Below, in pieces: positions 1 through 7,889 of a stretch of 64,000 bases of DNA; the first letter of the stretch is position 1; each line of letters opens with the position of its first letter. A model generated the notes under the pieces. That model saw only the letters and a list, made by a program, of their open reading frames with translations. It had not been told where the DNA came from and did not search any database. Location of the stretch: the NCBI GenBank assembly GCA_963677375.2, contig CAXXIF010000004.1, positions 372,001 through 436,000 on the forward strand. The letters are read 5' to 3'. The stretch is from Pseudaeromonas sp963677375. GTDB lineage: Bacteria > Pseudomonadota > Gammaproteobacteria > Enterobacterales > Aeromonadaceae. A program made the position numbers and the translations under genes.

Positions 1-339
1 GGCGCCGAGGGCAAACCAGGCCGGTGCGCTGGCACAGGCGAACAGGCTCATGCCGAGGATACCCAGGGCGCTGCCGGTGAGCATGACGCGCCCCCGCCCA
101 TAGCGGTCCGCCAGGTTGCCGCCGTAGATGCCGAACAGGGTGCTGCAGCCGGAGGAGAGCGCCAGGATCAGACCGGTATCTGTGGCCGAGAGGGCAAACT
201 TCTGATAGAGCATAAGCCCCAAATAGGGCCATACCATGAAGAAGGCGAACCGGGAGAGGAAGGTACCGAGCAGTATGATGTGAATGAGGGCGGGTAGGGC
301 AAACAGCCGGCGCCAGGAGAGTAACGGATCCGTGTGCAT
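1..339 (-). CDS. MFS transporter, N-terminal part (cut by window edge)
   Basis: The visible 113 residues are the start of a major facilitator superfamily transporter. A first hydrophobic segment (about residues 15-35) and a second (about 45-65) are followed by a cytoplasmic loop reading GNLADRYGRGRVM at about residues 78-90. That loop is the classic MFS motif A (GxLaDrxGrk) between helices 2 and 3. The start ATG is preceded by AAGGAG at good spacing. The substrate cannot be told from this fragment. It is divergent from the YhcH-family gene across a 270-base spacer. Confidence 0.85.
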   Translation of the reverse strand, partial: MHTDPLLSWRRLFALPALIHIILLGTFLSRFAFFMVWPYLGLMLYQKFALSATDTGLILALSSGCSTLFGIYGGNLADRYGRGRVMLTGSALGILGMSLFACASAPAWFALGA

Positions 340-612
340 GAAAACTCCTTGAACGATGAGCACACAGCCTAAGATCAACTGCGCGTCGACGCAATCACCC
401 GTGATTCAACTGCCCATGTGCCAGTTGCTGGATGATATGCAGGGTGGTGACAAAATGAGTAGTGTATCTGGCTACATATGCAGCAGCGTGATGTGCCTGA
501 GAACTCGGGGTACTCCCAGTGTTCGGCGCTGGTACTCCACGCCGAGCCTGGGTGGAGTCCCTGCTCGGCTGGGGGTAAGATGACGCCCCAATACCGATGA
601 AGGAGACCTCCC

Positions 613-1086
613 GTGTTTGCTGCCCATATTACTGATTTGGACCATATCCATGGTTTGCCCCACCGTTTACGTCACTACCTGGTGCAGGCGCTAGCGCTGC
701 TGGCCAAGGAGCCCCAACCGGGAAAGCATGTGCTGGATGGCGAGCGGGCATTTTTGATTTTGGCTGATGAGATGACGACGCCGGTGGCCGAGCGTCGGCC
801 GGAAATTCATGCCCGCTACTTGGATGTGCAATTGCTACTGCGTGGCGAAGAGCGAATGGGCTATCGCCCGCAGCGTGCCAGCCAGCAGCCGGATGATGAT
901 CGTCTGGCGACCCAGGATCTGGCATTTTTCAACCAGCTGGATGGGGAACAGTTCCTCGATATGCGGCCCGGCGATTTTGTCGTGTTCTGGCCCGGTGATG
1001 CCCATCGCCCCTTGTGCGCCGTTCAAGAGCCCATGGCCATTCGCAAAGCGATCCTGAAAGTGGATGCCAGCCTGCTGCGGGATTAA
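613..1086 (+). CDS. YhcH/YjgK/YiaL family protein
   Basis: This 157-residue protein matches the YhcH/YjgK/YiaL (EbgC-like, DUF386) family in length (about 150 aa) and features. These include an early DGERAF segment (about 43-48), a HARYLDVQLLLRGEE segment (about 66-80) and a late PGDFVVFWPGDAHRP stretch (about 118-132) typical of the cupin-like metal-binding core. Members are cytosolic and linked to sugar or sialic-acid metabolism, but biochemical roles are mostly unproven. The start is GTG, supported by AGGAG at 601-605. The adjacent divergent MFS transporter could be a functional partner, which is inference. Confidence 0.85.
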   Translation: MFAAHITDLDHIHGLPHRLRHYLVQALALLAKEPQPGKHVLDGERAFLILADEMTTPVAERRPEIHARYLDVQLLLRGEERMGYRPQRASQQPDDDRLATQDLAFFNQLDGEQFLDMRPGDFVVFWPGDAHRPLCAVQEPMAIRKAILKVDASLLRD

Positions 1087-1281
1087 TCAGCCTGCTGCTG
1101 TATGCCTCGTGACGAACTTCCACTCGGCGGCTGATCACTATTTCTACAAATCATTGCGAGAATAGCTTGATGCCTGTTTGTTTATACAGTACTGTTTATT
1201 CATACACCGAATGTGCTCCCAGGCAGTGATGGATGCCAGTCGGTTCCCCTCAAGATGAGAATGAATTTTCAGGAGAAGACG

Positions 1282-1521
1282 ATGAGCGTATTTGTAAACG
1301 GACTGTTTGTGGGTAGCGAAATTTATCCGGGTGTCTATGCCGAAGCATTGGCTGGCCCGAGCTGGATGATCCGCAAGGAAGATGAGAAGGGCTGGCCGTG
1401 CCGGGTTGGTGAAGTCAAAGGCAGTCCGGAGCCGGGTGAGTTTTTGGCCTGCTCCTGCCTCGGGGATGTGAAGGGGCGCGCATACAGCATGCGCACCGCG
1501 GTTCGCTTCCTGCTGAACTAA
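1282..1521 (+). CDS. small hypothetical protein (79 aa)
   Basis: The ATG at 1282 follows an AGGAG at 1271-1275, and the frame encodes 79 residues beginning MSVFVNGLFVGSEIYPG. It is followed immediately by a strong hairpin, which supports a real monocistronic gene. The protein has two cysteines close together (CSC, about residue 59-61) plus one more, no signal peptide and no obvious membrane segment. I do not recognise the family. An in-frame ATG 23 codons upstream lacks a Shine-Dalgarno sequence, so the shorter form is preferred. Confidence 0.65.
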   Translation: MSVFVNGLFVGSEIYPGVYAEALAGPSWMIRKEDEKGWPCRVGEVKGSPEPGEFLACSCLGDVKGRAYSMRTAVRFLLN

Positions 1522-1526
1522 AACTG

Positions 1527-1554
1527 CAGGGGTCCATCCGCAGATGGACCCCTG
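1527..1554 (+). terminator. hairpin after the 79-aa gene
   Basis: A perfect 12-bp stem (CAGGGGTCCATC / GATGGACCCCTG) with a 4-base loop begins six bases after the stop codon. There is no clear T-run, so it may act with a factor or as a 3' end stabiliser. Confidence 0.6.
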
Positions 1555-1578
1555 CCATCTGGTCGCTCGTTCAGAAAC

Positions 1579-1609
1579 AACAACGCCCACATCGGAAGTG
1601 GGCGTTGTT
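1579..1609 (-). terminator. hairpin between convergent genes
   Basis: A 12-bp perfect inverted repeat (AACAACGCCCAC / GTGGGCGTTGTT) with a 7-base loop lies between the convergent genes at 1282-1521 and 1642-2064. On the minus strand it ends in a T-rich stretch, so it most likely ends the minus-strand transcript and may work both ways. Confidence 0.6.
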
Positions 1610-1641
1610 GATCATAAGGGTGTTTCGCGGATGGGCAGAGC

Positions 1642-2064
1642 TTAGGAGCCTTTTACCCAGCTGACTTTCGGTGTCTGGGTGTCACCACACTCCCAGCTGA
1701 CCCGCTTGGGCATCATCAGGGTGATATAGCTGTCGTAGTTTGGTGCCGGGGTATTGCGGCTCATCCAGGAGACTTGGACGCGCTGGGGGGTATCGCGCCA
1801 TTGCACGTGGCGACGAATATCAATCACGTTTGGCTGCGTCTCTTCTGTCACCAGATCGACCGCCGTGTATGTGGTCTTGGCCACGATCCAGGGCACACGA
1901 ACCGGGCGTGGTTCACCTTCACGCCAACTGATGAAGCGAGTCGGCATGTTGCTTTCGCTGATCTGGGCGCGTTGCAGGGTGATTTTGCTCTTGGCAATCC
2001 CCTTGATGAGCCAGACTACCTTGATGCGTTCTTCGCTCAGCTCGTTCATGTCTTGTGTTTCCAT
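1642..2064 (-). CDS. hypothetical protein with repeated V-x-W motifs (140 aa)
   Basis: The start is placed at the ATG ending at 2064 (METQDMNELSEER), because GAGGG lies about 7 bases upstream; another ATG six bases earlier is too close to it. I do not recognise the family. The protein is notable for a recurring basic-V-x-W element (VVW, RVPW, VQVSW, RVSW, KVSW), with short charged linkers such as WREGEPRPV and WRDTPQRV between copies. This suggests stacked beta-strands of a repeat-like or beta-sandwich fold. There is no signal peptide or membrane helix. Confidence 0.6.
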   Translation of the reverse strand: METQDMNELSEERIKVVWLIKGIAKSKITLQRAQISESNMPTRFISWREGEPRPVRVPWIVAKTTYTAVDLVTEETQPNVIDIRRHVQWRDTPQRVQVSWMSRNTPAPNYDSYITLMMPKRVSWECGDTQTPKVSWVKGS

Positions 2065-2282
2065 ATCCATTCCCTCTGTAAAAGGCTCGCCATCATTATC
2101 TTTATTGGCATTCTCGGATGGTTCGATGTGCGAGATCTCTGGCGCTACAGTGCTCGTTATCGTCGCAGACCCCTTTAGTATATGAAGAAGGGGCCGGACC
2201 AAAAGGGGGGGAGCCAGATAAATTTGTTGCTTGTGCGGTGGATCAGTAGACTGAGGCCCATTTTGGCGTTGGAAGAACAGTC

Positions 2283-2831
2283 ATGGCACTAAAGGCGACT
2301 ATTTTTAAGGCACTTGTCAATATAGCCGACACGGATCGGAACGTCTATCTCGATGAAACCCTGACGCTGGCTCGTCACCCGTCGGAGACCGACGAGCGCC
2401 TGATGATGCGGCTCCTGGCCTGGGGCTTGAATGCGGCTCCTGATCTGGAGTTCACCAAGGGGCTCTGTGCCGATGATGAGCCGGATCTGTGGCGCAAAGA
2501 GTTGCATGGCGATATCGCACACTGGATTGAGGTGGGTTTGCCGGATGAGCGCCGCCTGAAACGGGCCTGCAATCGCTCTGCCGCTGTGACCCTGTATACC
2601 TATGGTTCACGCGCCGCGCAGATCTGGTGGCAACAGAATCAACCTCTGCTGGCCAAGCAGGACAATCTGACGGTTTATTTTGTCGACGACGAATTTGCCC
2701 AGATGCTGGCGAGTCGGGCCGAGCGCAATATGAGCTGGCAGATGACCATCAGTGATGGAGTGCTCTGGCTCAGTAGCGGTGATTTCTCGACCAACTGGCA
2801 GCCGACTTGTTGGCAACACGCCAAGGCCTAG
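2283..2831 (+). CDS. yaeQ: YaeQ family protein
   Basis: This 182-residue protein matches YaeQ in length and along its sequence, including the conserved opening MALKATIFKA, DERLMMRLLAW (about 37-47), the LWRKELHGDIAHWIEVG region (about 69-85) and the YTYGSRAAQIWW stretch (about 106-117). YaeQ proteins have a PD-(D/E)xK nuclease-like fold. The E. coli protein was linked to suppression of hemolysin-transcription defects, but its molecular role is unclear. GGAAGA precedes the ATG. It is a single gene, ended by the hairpin at 2861. Confidence 0.93.
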   Translation: MALKATIFKALVNIADTDRNVYLDETLTLARHPSETDERLMMRLLAWGLNAAPDLEFTKGLCADDEPDLWRKELHGDIAHWIEVGLPDERRLKRACNRSAAVTLYTYGSRAAQIWWQQNQPLLAKQDNLTVYFVDDEFAQMLASRAERNMSWQMTISDGVLWLSSGDFSTNWQPTCWQHAKA

Positions 2832-2860
2832 CCGACGTCAGGCAACGAAACCCGCAATAA

Positions 2861-2895
2861 CAAAGGCACCTGCAGCGGTGCCTTTGTGTTTTTGG
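2861..2895 (+). terminator. rho-independent terminator after yaeQ
   Basis: A 10-bp stem (CAAAGGCACC / GGTGCCTTTG) with a short loop is followed by GTGTTTTT. It sits between the convergent yaeQ and roxA. Confidence 0.85.
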
Positions 2896-2922
2896 GGCTG
2901 GGTTGGCGCTTGGCTAACGGAG

Positions 2923-4083
2923 TTATTCTTCGTCGTTCTCCGCTTGCCAATCGCTGGCAAAGTACCAGTAACCGCTGTTGATGAGCGACGTCAGCCAGGC
3001 CAGAAGCGCCGGCTCTTGCAACTCACTCTCTTGGTTTTCGAGGCTGAAGTGGGTGGCATCGCAGAGCTGACGGGCCAACCGGACCGCTCCTGCGGGCAGC
3101 TCCAGCCGTTCACCATGGATAAAACAGCTGTCGGGATCGGTTTCCAGATAGAGGGTGCGTAGGCCACCCAGCTTGTTCAGCACCTCTCCGGATTGCAGGC
3201 GATCATAGACTTCGCCCTCATCGAAGGGGGGCTCGACGGCTTGCAGATCCAATTCATGACGACCCTGACTCAAATAACTGGCTAGCCAGGGTGCAAACTC
3301 ATCGCCTTGCAGTAGTTGCTCCATCATCTCGCGCAGGGCCTGCACCTCGGTTGCCGTGACGGCACCTGGATTGGCGCGGCGTTGCAACTGTGGATCGCTG
3401 TAACGCAGACTTCCGGACTCCTCGGCCAGCAGATGATCGGCAAAACTGCTGAACAGATCCCGCTGATTCGGCGCCCGGAAGCCGACTGAATAGTTGAGGG
3501 AGGGTTCGATGGCATAGCCGTCATGGGGGAATCCGGGTGGGATATACAGGATGTCACCGGGCTCCAGTTCGACATCAATGATGGGTTCGAAGGGGTCAAC
3601 TTGCAGCAGATCCGGATGGGGGCAGTGCTGTTTCATCGGCACCTTTTCACCGACACGCCAGTGACGGCGCCCCTGGCCTTGAATAATAAAGACATCGTAT
3701 TGATCCAGATGGGGGCCCACGCCGCCACCGGGCAGGGAAAAAGAGATCATCAGATCATCGATCCGCCAGTTCGGCAGGCAGCGGAACGGCTCCATCAACT
3801 CGGCTACCGGTGGATACCAGTGGTCAACCGCCTGAACCAGCAGTGACCAGTTGGCTTCGCCATAAGCTGCATAGTCTTCGAAGGGACCATGTTCGACCTG
3901 CCAGCCATCGGCGCCTTTGACAACGAGTCGGCTGTCGACCGACTCATCCATCGCCAGACCGGCCAGCTCTTCCGGCGTCAGCGGATCAATAAAATGGCGA
4001 AAGCCCTGACGGATCACCGTCGGGCGCTTTTGCCAGTGGGTGGCCAGAAAATCGGACCAGTCGAGGGTGAAGTCGTGGCTCAT
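2923..4083 (-). CDS. roxA: 50S ribosomal protein uL16 arginine 3-hydroxylase
   Basis: This 386-residue Fe(II)/2-oxoglutarate oxygenase of the JmjC-cupin class (YcfD/RoxA) hydroxylates an arginine of ribosomal protein L16. The iron ligands are visible as H125 and D127 in HLDQYD and H187 in PPGFPHDGY, at the same numbers as in E. coli YcfD. The C-terminal half carries the winged-helix-like domain usual for the family. The length also fits. The gene is convergent with yaeQ and downstream of the dsb-like gene on the same strand, 93 bases apart with a hairpin between, so it is probably a separate unit. Confidence 0.95.
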   Translation of the reverse strand: MSHDFTLDWSDFLATHWQKRPTVIRQGFRHFIDPLTPEELAGLAMDESVDSRLVVKGADGWQVEHGPFEDYAAYGEANWSLLVQAVDHWYPPVAELMEPFRCLPNWRIDDLMISFSLPGGGVGPHLDQYDVFIIQGQGRRHWRVGEKVPMKQHCPHPDLLQVDPFEPIIDVELEPGDILYIPPGFPHDGYAIEPSLNYSVGFRAPNQRDLFSSFADHLLAEESGSLRYSDPQLQRRANPGAVTATEVQALREMMEQLLQGDEFAPWLASYLSQGRHELDLQAVEPPFDEGEVYDRLQSGEVLNKLGGLRTLYLETDPDSCFIHGERLELPAGAVRLARQLCDATHFSLENQESELQEPALLAWLTSLINSGYWYFASDWQAENDEE

Positions 4084-4140
4084 GGGATAGTTGCTCCGCG
4101 AAAGAGAACGAGAAACTCAGAGGGTACGTTCGGGTGGAAG

Positions 4141-4166
4141 GCTCCTGCCCAGTATAGGGCAGGAGC
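4141..4166 (-). terminator. stem-loop between dsb-like gene and roxA
   Basis: A 10-bp perfect stem (GCTCCTGCCC / GGGCAGGAGC) with a 6-base loop lies 10 bases after the stop of the dsb-like gene. No T-run follows on the minus strand, so termination may be partial. Confidence 0.55.
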
Positions 4167-4176
4167 TCGGCCAGGA

Positions 4177-4932
4177 TCAGGATTTGGACTTGGGTTTGAG
4201 CAGGGAGCGCAGATCATCGGCGGTGCGGGGGGCGCCGCGCAAAATGGTGTCACCAATCACGAAGGCCGGGGTACCGGTTAATCCCAGCTCCTGGGCCAGT
4301 TTGTGATTGGCCTGCAACTGCTGGTCGATAGCCGGGTCCTGCATCTTCTTCTGCACTGCAGGCCAGTTCAGCTTCACCTGTTTGGCGATAGCGGCCACAT
4401 CGTTCTCATTCTTGAGGCTACCCTGACGCTCCATCAAGGCATTGTGGAAGGCCAGGTATTGTTCCGGATGCAGGCTTTGTACCGCCAACGCGGCCTTGGC
4501 GGCCACGTAGGAGGTCTCGCTCAAGATCGGGAACTCCTTGTAGATCACGCGGATGCTTTTGTCGCTGGCCAGCAGCTCTTGCAGGGCCGGGGTCGCGCGT
4601 TTGCAATAACCGCAGTTGTAATCCAGAAATTCGACTATGGTCTGGGTGCCCTTGGCATTCCCGCCCACCGGATCATTGGCTTGCTGGAACAACACCTTGC
4701 TGTGTTGCTGGATCAGATCCACATCGGCTTTCTGCTGCTCGGCTTCCTGCTTGGCACGCAGGGCGTTGGACATCTCGATCAACAGCTCCGGATGGCTGAC
4801 CATATATTCACGCACTATCTGTTCCACATCGGCGCGCTGCAACTCGGCTGCGGAGGTAGTGACACTGCTCAGGGGTAACAGGCATGCCAGTGCGGGCAGA
4901 ACAATTTTTTTCAATTTCATAAGCGGGGCCAT
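4177..4932 (-). CDS. DsbA-family (ScsC/Com1-like) thiol-disulfide oxidoreductase
   Basis: This periplasmic thioredoxin-fold protein has an N-terminal signal peptide (about residues 1-29, ending near TTSAAE). Next comes a helical region with VREYMVSHPELLIEMSNALR, typical of the ScsC/Com1 N-terminal oligomerisation segment. The active-site CGYC is at about 107-110, and a late TGTP supplies the cis-proline. Relatives such as ScsC are disulfide isomerases kept reduced by DsbD/ScsB; Com1-type proteins are oxidases or isomerases. Neither start codon has a clear Shine-Dalgarno. The ATG ending at 4932 is used, and the ATG ending at 4920 (MKLKKIVL) is equally good. Confidence 0.88.
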   Translation of the reverse strand: MAPLMKLKKIVLPALACLLPLSSVTTSAAELQRADVEQIVREYMVSHPELLIEMSNALRAKQEAEQQKADVDLIQQHSKVLFQQANDPVGGNAKGTQTIVEFLDYNCGYCKRATPALQELLASDKSIRVIYKEFPILSETSYVAAKAALAVQSLHPEQYLAFHNALMERQGSLKNENDVAAIAKQVKLNWPAVQKKMQDPAIDQQLQANHKLAQELGLTGTPAFVIGDTILRGAPRTADDLRSLLKPKSKS

Positions 4933-5076
4933 CGTATGGATTATGGGGAAGAATGCGAGGCGTTTATATAGCGTGAGGCAGGGGCGACAAGTCAAGTCTG
5001 AAGCGGCAGAACGGCGAAAAATGGTGCAATTAAACCGACGGTTGCCGCAAAAGCAAGCAATCAGTTCGGTCAGGAG

Positions 5077-5105
5077 TTTACAAAGCTAAAGTCTGTGGTT
5101 AGTAT
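5077..5105 (+). promoter_or_regulatory. sigma70 promoter of tRNA-Ser
   Basis: TTTACA (5077-5082) and TAGTAT (5100-5105) are separated by 17 bases and followed by a GC-rich discriminator (CCTCGCC) typical of stringently controlled stable-RNA promoters. The tRNA begins 12 bases after the -10. Confidence 0.75.
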
Positions 5106-5117
5106 CCTCGCCAGTTC

Positions 5118-5205
5118 GGAGGGGTGGCAGAGCGGCTGAATGCAACGGTCTTGAAAACCGTCGATGGGCAACCATCCGTGGGTTCAAATCCCACCCCCTC
5201 CGCCA
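5118..5205 (+). tRNA. tRNA-Ser(TGA)
   Basis: The 88-base gene has a long variable arm. The acceptor GGAGGGG pairs with CCCCTCC, the discriminator is G, and CCA is encoded. The anticodon loop is CTTGAAA with anticodon TGA, and the T-loop is GGTTCAAATCC. It is a single tRNA gene with its own promoter and terminator. Confidence 0.98.
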
Positions 5206-5210
5206 AATCA

Positions 5211-5246
5211 AAAAAAGCCTGTGTGGTTCGCCACACAGGCTTTTTT
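5211..5246 (+). terminator. strong terminator after tRNA-Ser
   Basis: AAAAAAGCCTGTGTGG and its complement flank a TTCG tetraloop and run into T6. The symmetrical A and T tracts let it serve both tRNA-Ser and the convergent GNAT gene. Confidence 0.95.
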
Positions 5247-5358
5247 GTCGCTAATGTTTGTCTATTTGTCCGCTGAATGGCTCAGACTTTGCTATGGCGG
5301 TTCGTCTGAATCATTCCGTTTTGCCGCCCCCCATGAGGAGCGCTCATTAAACCGCTGG

Positions 5359-5856
5359 TTATGGGCTTTCCACCGTGCGCCGCATATAGACAGCTTGCTC
5401 CCCATATTCGCTTAAGTCTTTATTGGCGGCCGCCGGTTGAAATCCGTAGCGCGCCCAGTAGCGGTCGGCGCCTTGCACCGCCACCAAAGAGAGCTGGCGA
5501 CGGCGGTTTTTGCGGGCGCAGTTCAGGGTCTGCTCGACAAAGCGCCGGGCGATCCCCAAGCCTTGCGCGGCGGGGGAGACCACCACATCGTGAATATAGA
5601 GACTCTCTTCACCGGCCGGTTGCGGGTAGCAGCGATAGAGTGCCGCCGGTTGCCGCGCGTCCCACGGATGCGCCAGACAGTAACCCAGGATCTGCGCGCC
5701 ACGGCAGGCCACCAGACAGGTCTCAGGCCCCAGCGTGGTTTTGGATTTCAGCACGGCTTCACTTTCCGGCTCGACGGCGTAATAGGCTTCGGCCTGCAAG
5801 GCCAGAATGGCGGGCCAATCTTGATCCTGGATGGGGCGAATCGTCAGTTGTGGCAT
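5359..5856 (-). CDS. GNAT-family N-acetyltransferase
   Basis: This 165-residue protein is a single GNAT domain. The acetyl-CoA motif A is seen as VVVSPAAQGLGIARRF (about residues 97-112) with the Q-x-x-G-x-G/A phosphate-binding turn. A late YWARYGFQP segment matches the motif B region of the family. The substrate is unknown. The start is set at MPQLTIRPIQ, where homology to the fold begins. No convincing Shine-Dalgarno is present, and an ATG 7 codons upstream is possible. It is divergent from the NUDIX gene. Confidence 0.8.
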   Translation of the reverse strand: MPQLTIRPIQDQDWPAILALQAEAYYAVEPESEAVLKSKTTLGPETCLVACRGAQILGYCLAHPWDARQPAALYRCYPQPAGEESLYIHDVVVSPAAQGLGIARRFVEQTLNCARKNRRRQLSLVAVQGADRYWARYGFQPAAANKDLSEYGEQAVYMRRTVESP

Positions 5857-6003
5857 GATAGGGGCGGTGCTAAGCATCAGTCCGGGCTGTGGGCGAGGGC
5901 TGATTCTAGCAAAAACCGATGCCGAAGGCAGCGCCCGGTGTGCGGCGTGCTGTGCACACCGGGTGCCGAGAGCCAGAGCAGGATGAGCCGCAGGAGCCAG
6001 AAG

Positions 6004-6558
6004 ATGAGCCAAGAACTAAACCCGACTAGCCCGATGAGCGCTCAGGAAGAGTGGGTTGACTGGGTGGATGCGCAGAACCAGGTGCTGATGGCGGTGCCGC
6101 GTAGCCGGATGCGCCGCGAGGTGTTGTGCCATCGCGCCACCTATATCTTTATCGAAGATCGCCAGGGGCATCTGTATGTGCAGCGGCGGACCCAGCTGAA
6201 GGATTATTGCCCCGGCATGCTGGATGCCTGTTGCGGTGGCGTGGTGCAGACCGGCGAGGCGTACCTGCCCTCGGCACTGCGCGAGCTGGAGGAGGAGATG
6301 GGCATTCGCGATGTCCCGCTGGCAGCCTGGGGCACCTTTTACAGCGAGCATGAGCATAACAAGGTCTGGGGCGCGCTCTACAGTTGCCGCTACGAGGGCG
6401 AGTTGCAGCTGCAAGCCAGCGAAGTTGAGTATGTGCTGCGCATGAGCCCGGAGCAGATCCTGGCGCAACAGCATGAGTTTATGCCTGATTCGCTGGTGGC
6501 TTTTTCCGAGTGGCAGCGCCGTAAAGCTCAAGGGAGTGCCGAGACGCCTCCGCTCTAA
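6004..6558 (+). CDS. yfcD: NUDIX hydrolase, YfcD type
   Basis: This 184-residue protein resembles E. coli YfcD (180 aa). The NUDIX box GxxxxxExxxxxxxREUxEExGU is complete: GGVVQTGEAYLPSALRELEE followed by EMGI (about residues 77-100). The preceding CPGMLDACCGG and HRATYIFI segments are typical of isopentenyl-diphosphate isomerase-like NUDIX proteins. It probably hydrolyses a nucleoside-diphosphate-linked compound; the substrate is not established. The start at 6004 has CAGGAG 7 bases upstream, and the open frame extends further 5' only as noise. Confidence 0.88.
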   Translation: MSQELNPTSPMSAQEEWVDWVDAQNQVLMAVPRSRMRREVLCHRATYIFIEDRQGHLYVQRRTQLKDYCPGMLDACCGGVVQTGEAYLPSALRELEEEMGIRDVPLAAWGTFYSEHEHNKVWGALYSCRYEGELQLQASEVEYVLRMSPEQILAQQHEFMPDSLVAFSEWQRRKAQGSAETPPL

Positions 6559-6618
6559 TGTCAGTTCGTCAGCGAAGGCGAGATAGCCTGTTGCGCCAAC
6601 TAGAAAAGGCGCAGGCAG

Positions 6619-6646
6619 AAAAAAGCCGGGTGATGGGTGCCCGGCT
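6619..6646 (-). terminator. terminator of corA
   Basis: The 7-bp stem AGCCGGG / CCCGGCT has a 9-base loop and, read on the minus strand, is followed by TTTTTT. Confidence 0.75.
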
Positions 6647-6680
6647 GATTTCAGGGTGACGGTGACAACGGAGCCTTGTT

Positions 6681-7628
6681 TTAGAGCCAGCCCTTACGTT
6701 TGAAGAAGAAGTAGGTGGCAAATGCCGAAAGCAGCATCAGGCCGATGGAGAAGGGATAGCCGTAGTCCCAATCCAATTCCGGCATTATCTTGAAGTTCAT
6801 GCCATAGATACTGGCGATCCAGGTCGGAGGCAGGAACACCACAGCCGCAACCGAGAAGATCTTGATGACCTTGTTTTGCTGCAGGTTGGTAAAGCCCATG
6901 GCCGCTTCCAGCTGGAAGTTGATTTTGTCGAACAGGAACTGGGTGTGGGGCAGCAGCGACTCGATGTCGTGCAGCACCTCGTCGATGGTCTTCTTCTGCT
7001 CTGTGGTCAGGTGTTGACGCACGGTGCGGCGCAAGAACCGCAGCGCGCGACGGGTATCGTGCAGCGCCAGACGGATTTGACTGTTGGTCTCTTCCTGGGA
7101 CATCAACTCCTGCAGCATGGCGTGGATTTCATCGTCATTAAGCACCTGCTCGGAGGTTTCTTCGAGGGTGGTATACCCATCTTCGATGAGATCCGACAGG
7201 TATTCGACTTTGAGATCCTGCAACTCCAGCAGGATGTCCATGGCGTTTTCGATTTCCACCCGATCGTGGCGCATATAATGGCGCAGCAGACGGACCACAC
7301 CGATATCTTCCTCGCGGAAGCTGATCAGCAGGTTGTTGCGCAGGGTAAACGACATGTTGACGCCACGGGTCTCACCGCCGATCCGTTGCGGGAACAGCGA
7401 CAGTATATGCATGCCGTCTGTGTCCCAATAGAAACGGGCCGATGCCTCGATTTCGTCCAGCTCCTCTTCCTCGGGAACATCCTCGAGAAACAGGCCACTT
7501 AACCATTCGCGCTCGTTGTCATCCGGTTTATAGACATCCAGCCAAATGCTATTTGGCGGCAGTACGTCACTGGTCGTGAGCGGTACAACCTCAAGGACTT
7601 TGTTGTTAAGCATGTATGCGGTGATCAT
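6681..7628 (-). CDS. corA: magnesium/cobalt transporter CorA
   Basis: This 315-residue inner-membrane CorA is close to the 316 aa of the E. coli protein. It has a large cytoplasmic N-terminal domain rich in acidic and helical segments, then TM1 ending in the signature YGMNF (about 275-279). A periplasmic loop (KIMPELDWDYG), TM2 and a basic tail (FKRKGWL) follow. CorA forms pentameric Mg2+ channels gated by cytoplasmic Mg2+. AGGGG lies 6 bases before the ATG. It is a stand-alone gene. Confidence 0.96.
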   Translation of the reverse strand: MITAYMLNNKVLEVVPLTTSDVLPPNSIWLDVYKPDDNEREWLSGLFLEDVPEEEELDEIEASARFYWDTDGMHILSLFPQRIGGETRGVNMSFTLRNNLLISFREEDIGVVRLLRHYMRHDRVEIENAMDILLELQDLKVEYLSDLIEDGYTTLEETSEQVLNDDEIHAMLQELMSQEETNSQIRLALHDTRRALRFLRRTVRQHLTTEQKKTIDEVLHDIESLLPHTQFLFDKINFQLEAAMGFTNLQQNKVIKIFSVAAVVFLPPTWIASIYGMNFKIMPELDWDYGYPFSIGLMLLSAFATYFFFKRKGWL

Positions 7629-7889
7629 TGAGTCCCCTTATTGAGTCTGAATGGGGGTGTAATTTTGCCAGTCGCACTATACGCGGCCTTGTTTGCATTG
7701 TCAGGCCTGATGGGGAGGCCGACTGAAAAAAAGCAGATTATTCCGATTGTTGTAGCGCCCTGTTGTCGAGTGTAGATCACAGATCCGAACTCATTCGCGA
7801 ACTTGTACTGCATTCTTGCGGGTGGAATGGTTTACTTACCCCCCATAAGGGAAATGGCGTTTGGATGGAAAGCGAGGATCTCCACGAGC

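Noticed and set aside
540..578. Overlapping inverted repeats (ACTCCA/TGGAGT and GCCGAGC/GCTCGGC) upstream of the YhcH-family gene
   Set aside because: The stems compete with each other and have no T-run or known regulatory match; too weak to call an operator or attenuator.
5437..6003. 5' extension of the NUDIX reading frame
   Set aside because: The extension covers the antisense of the GNAT gene; the Shine-Dalgarno and family start are at 6004.
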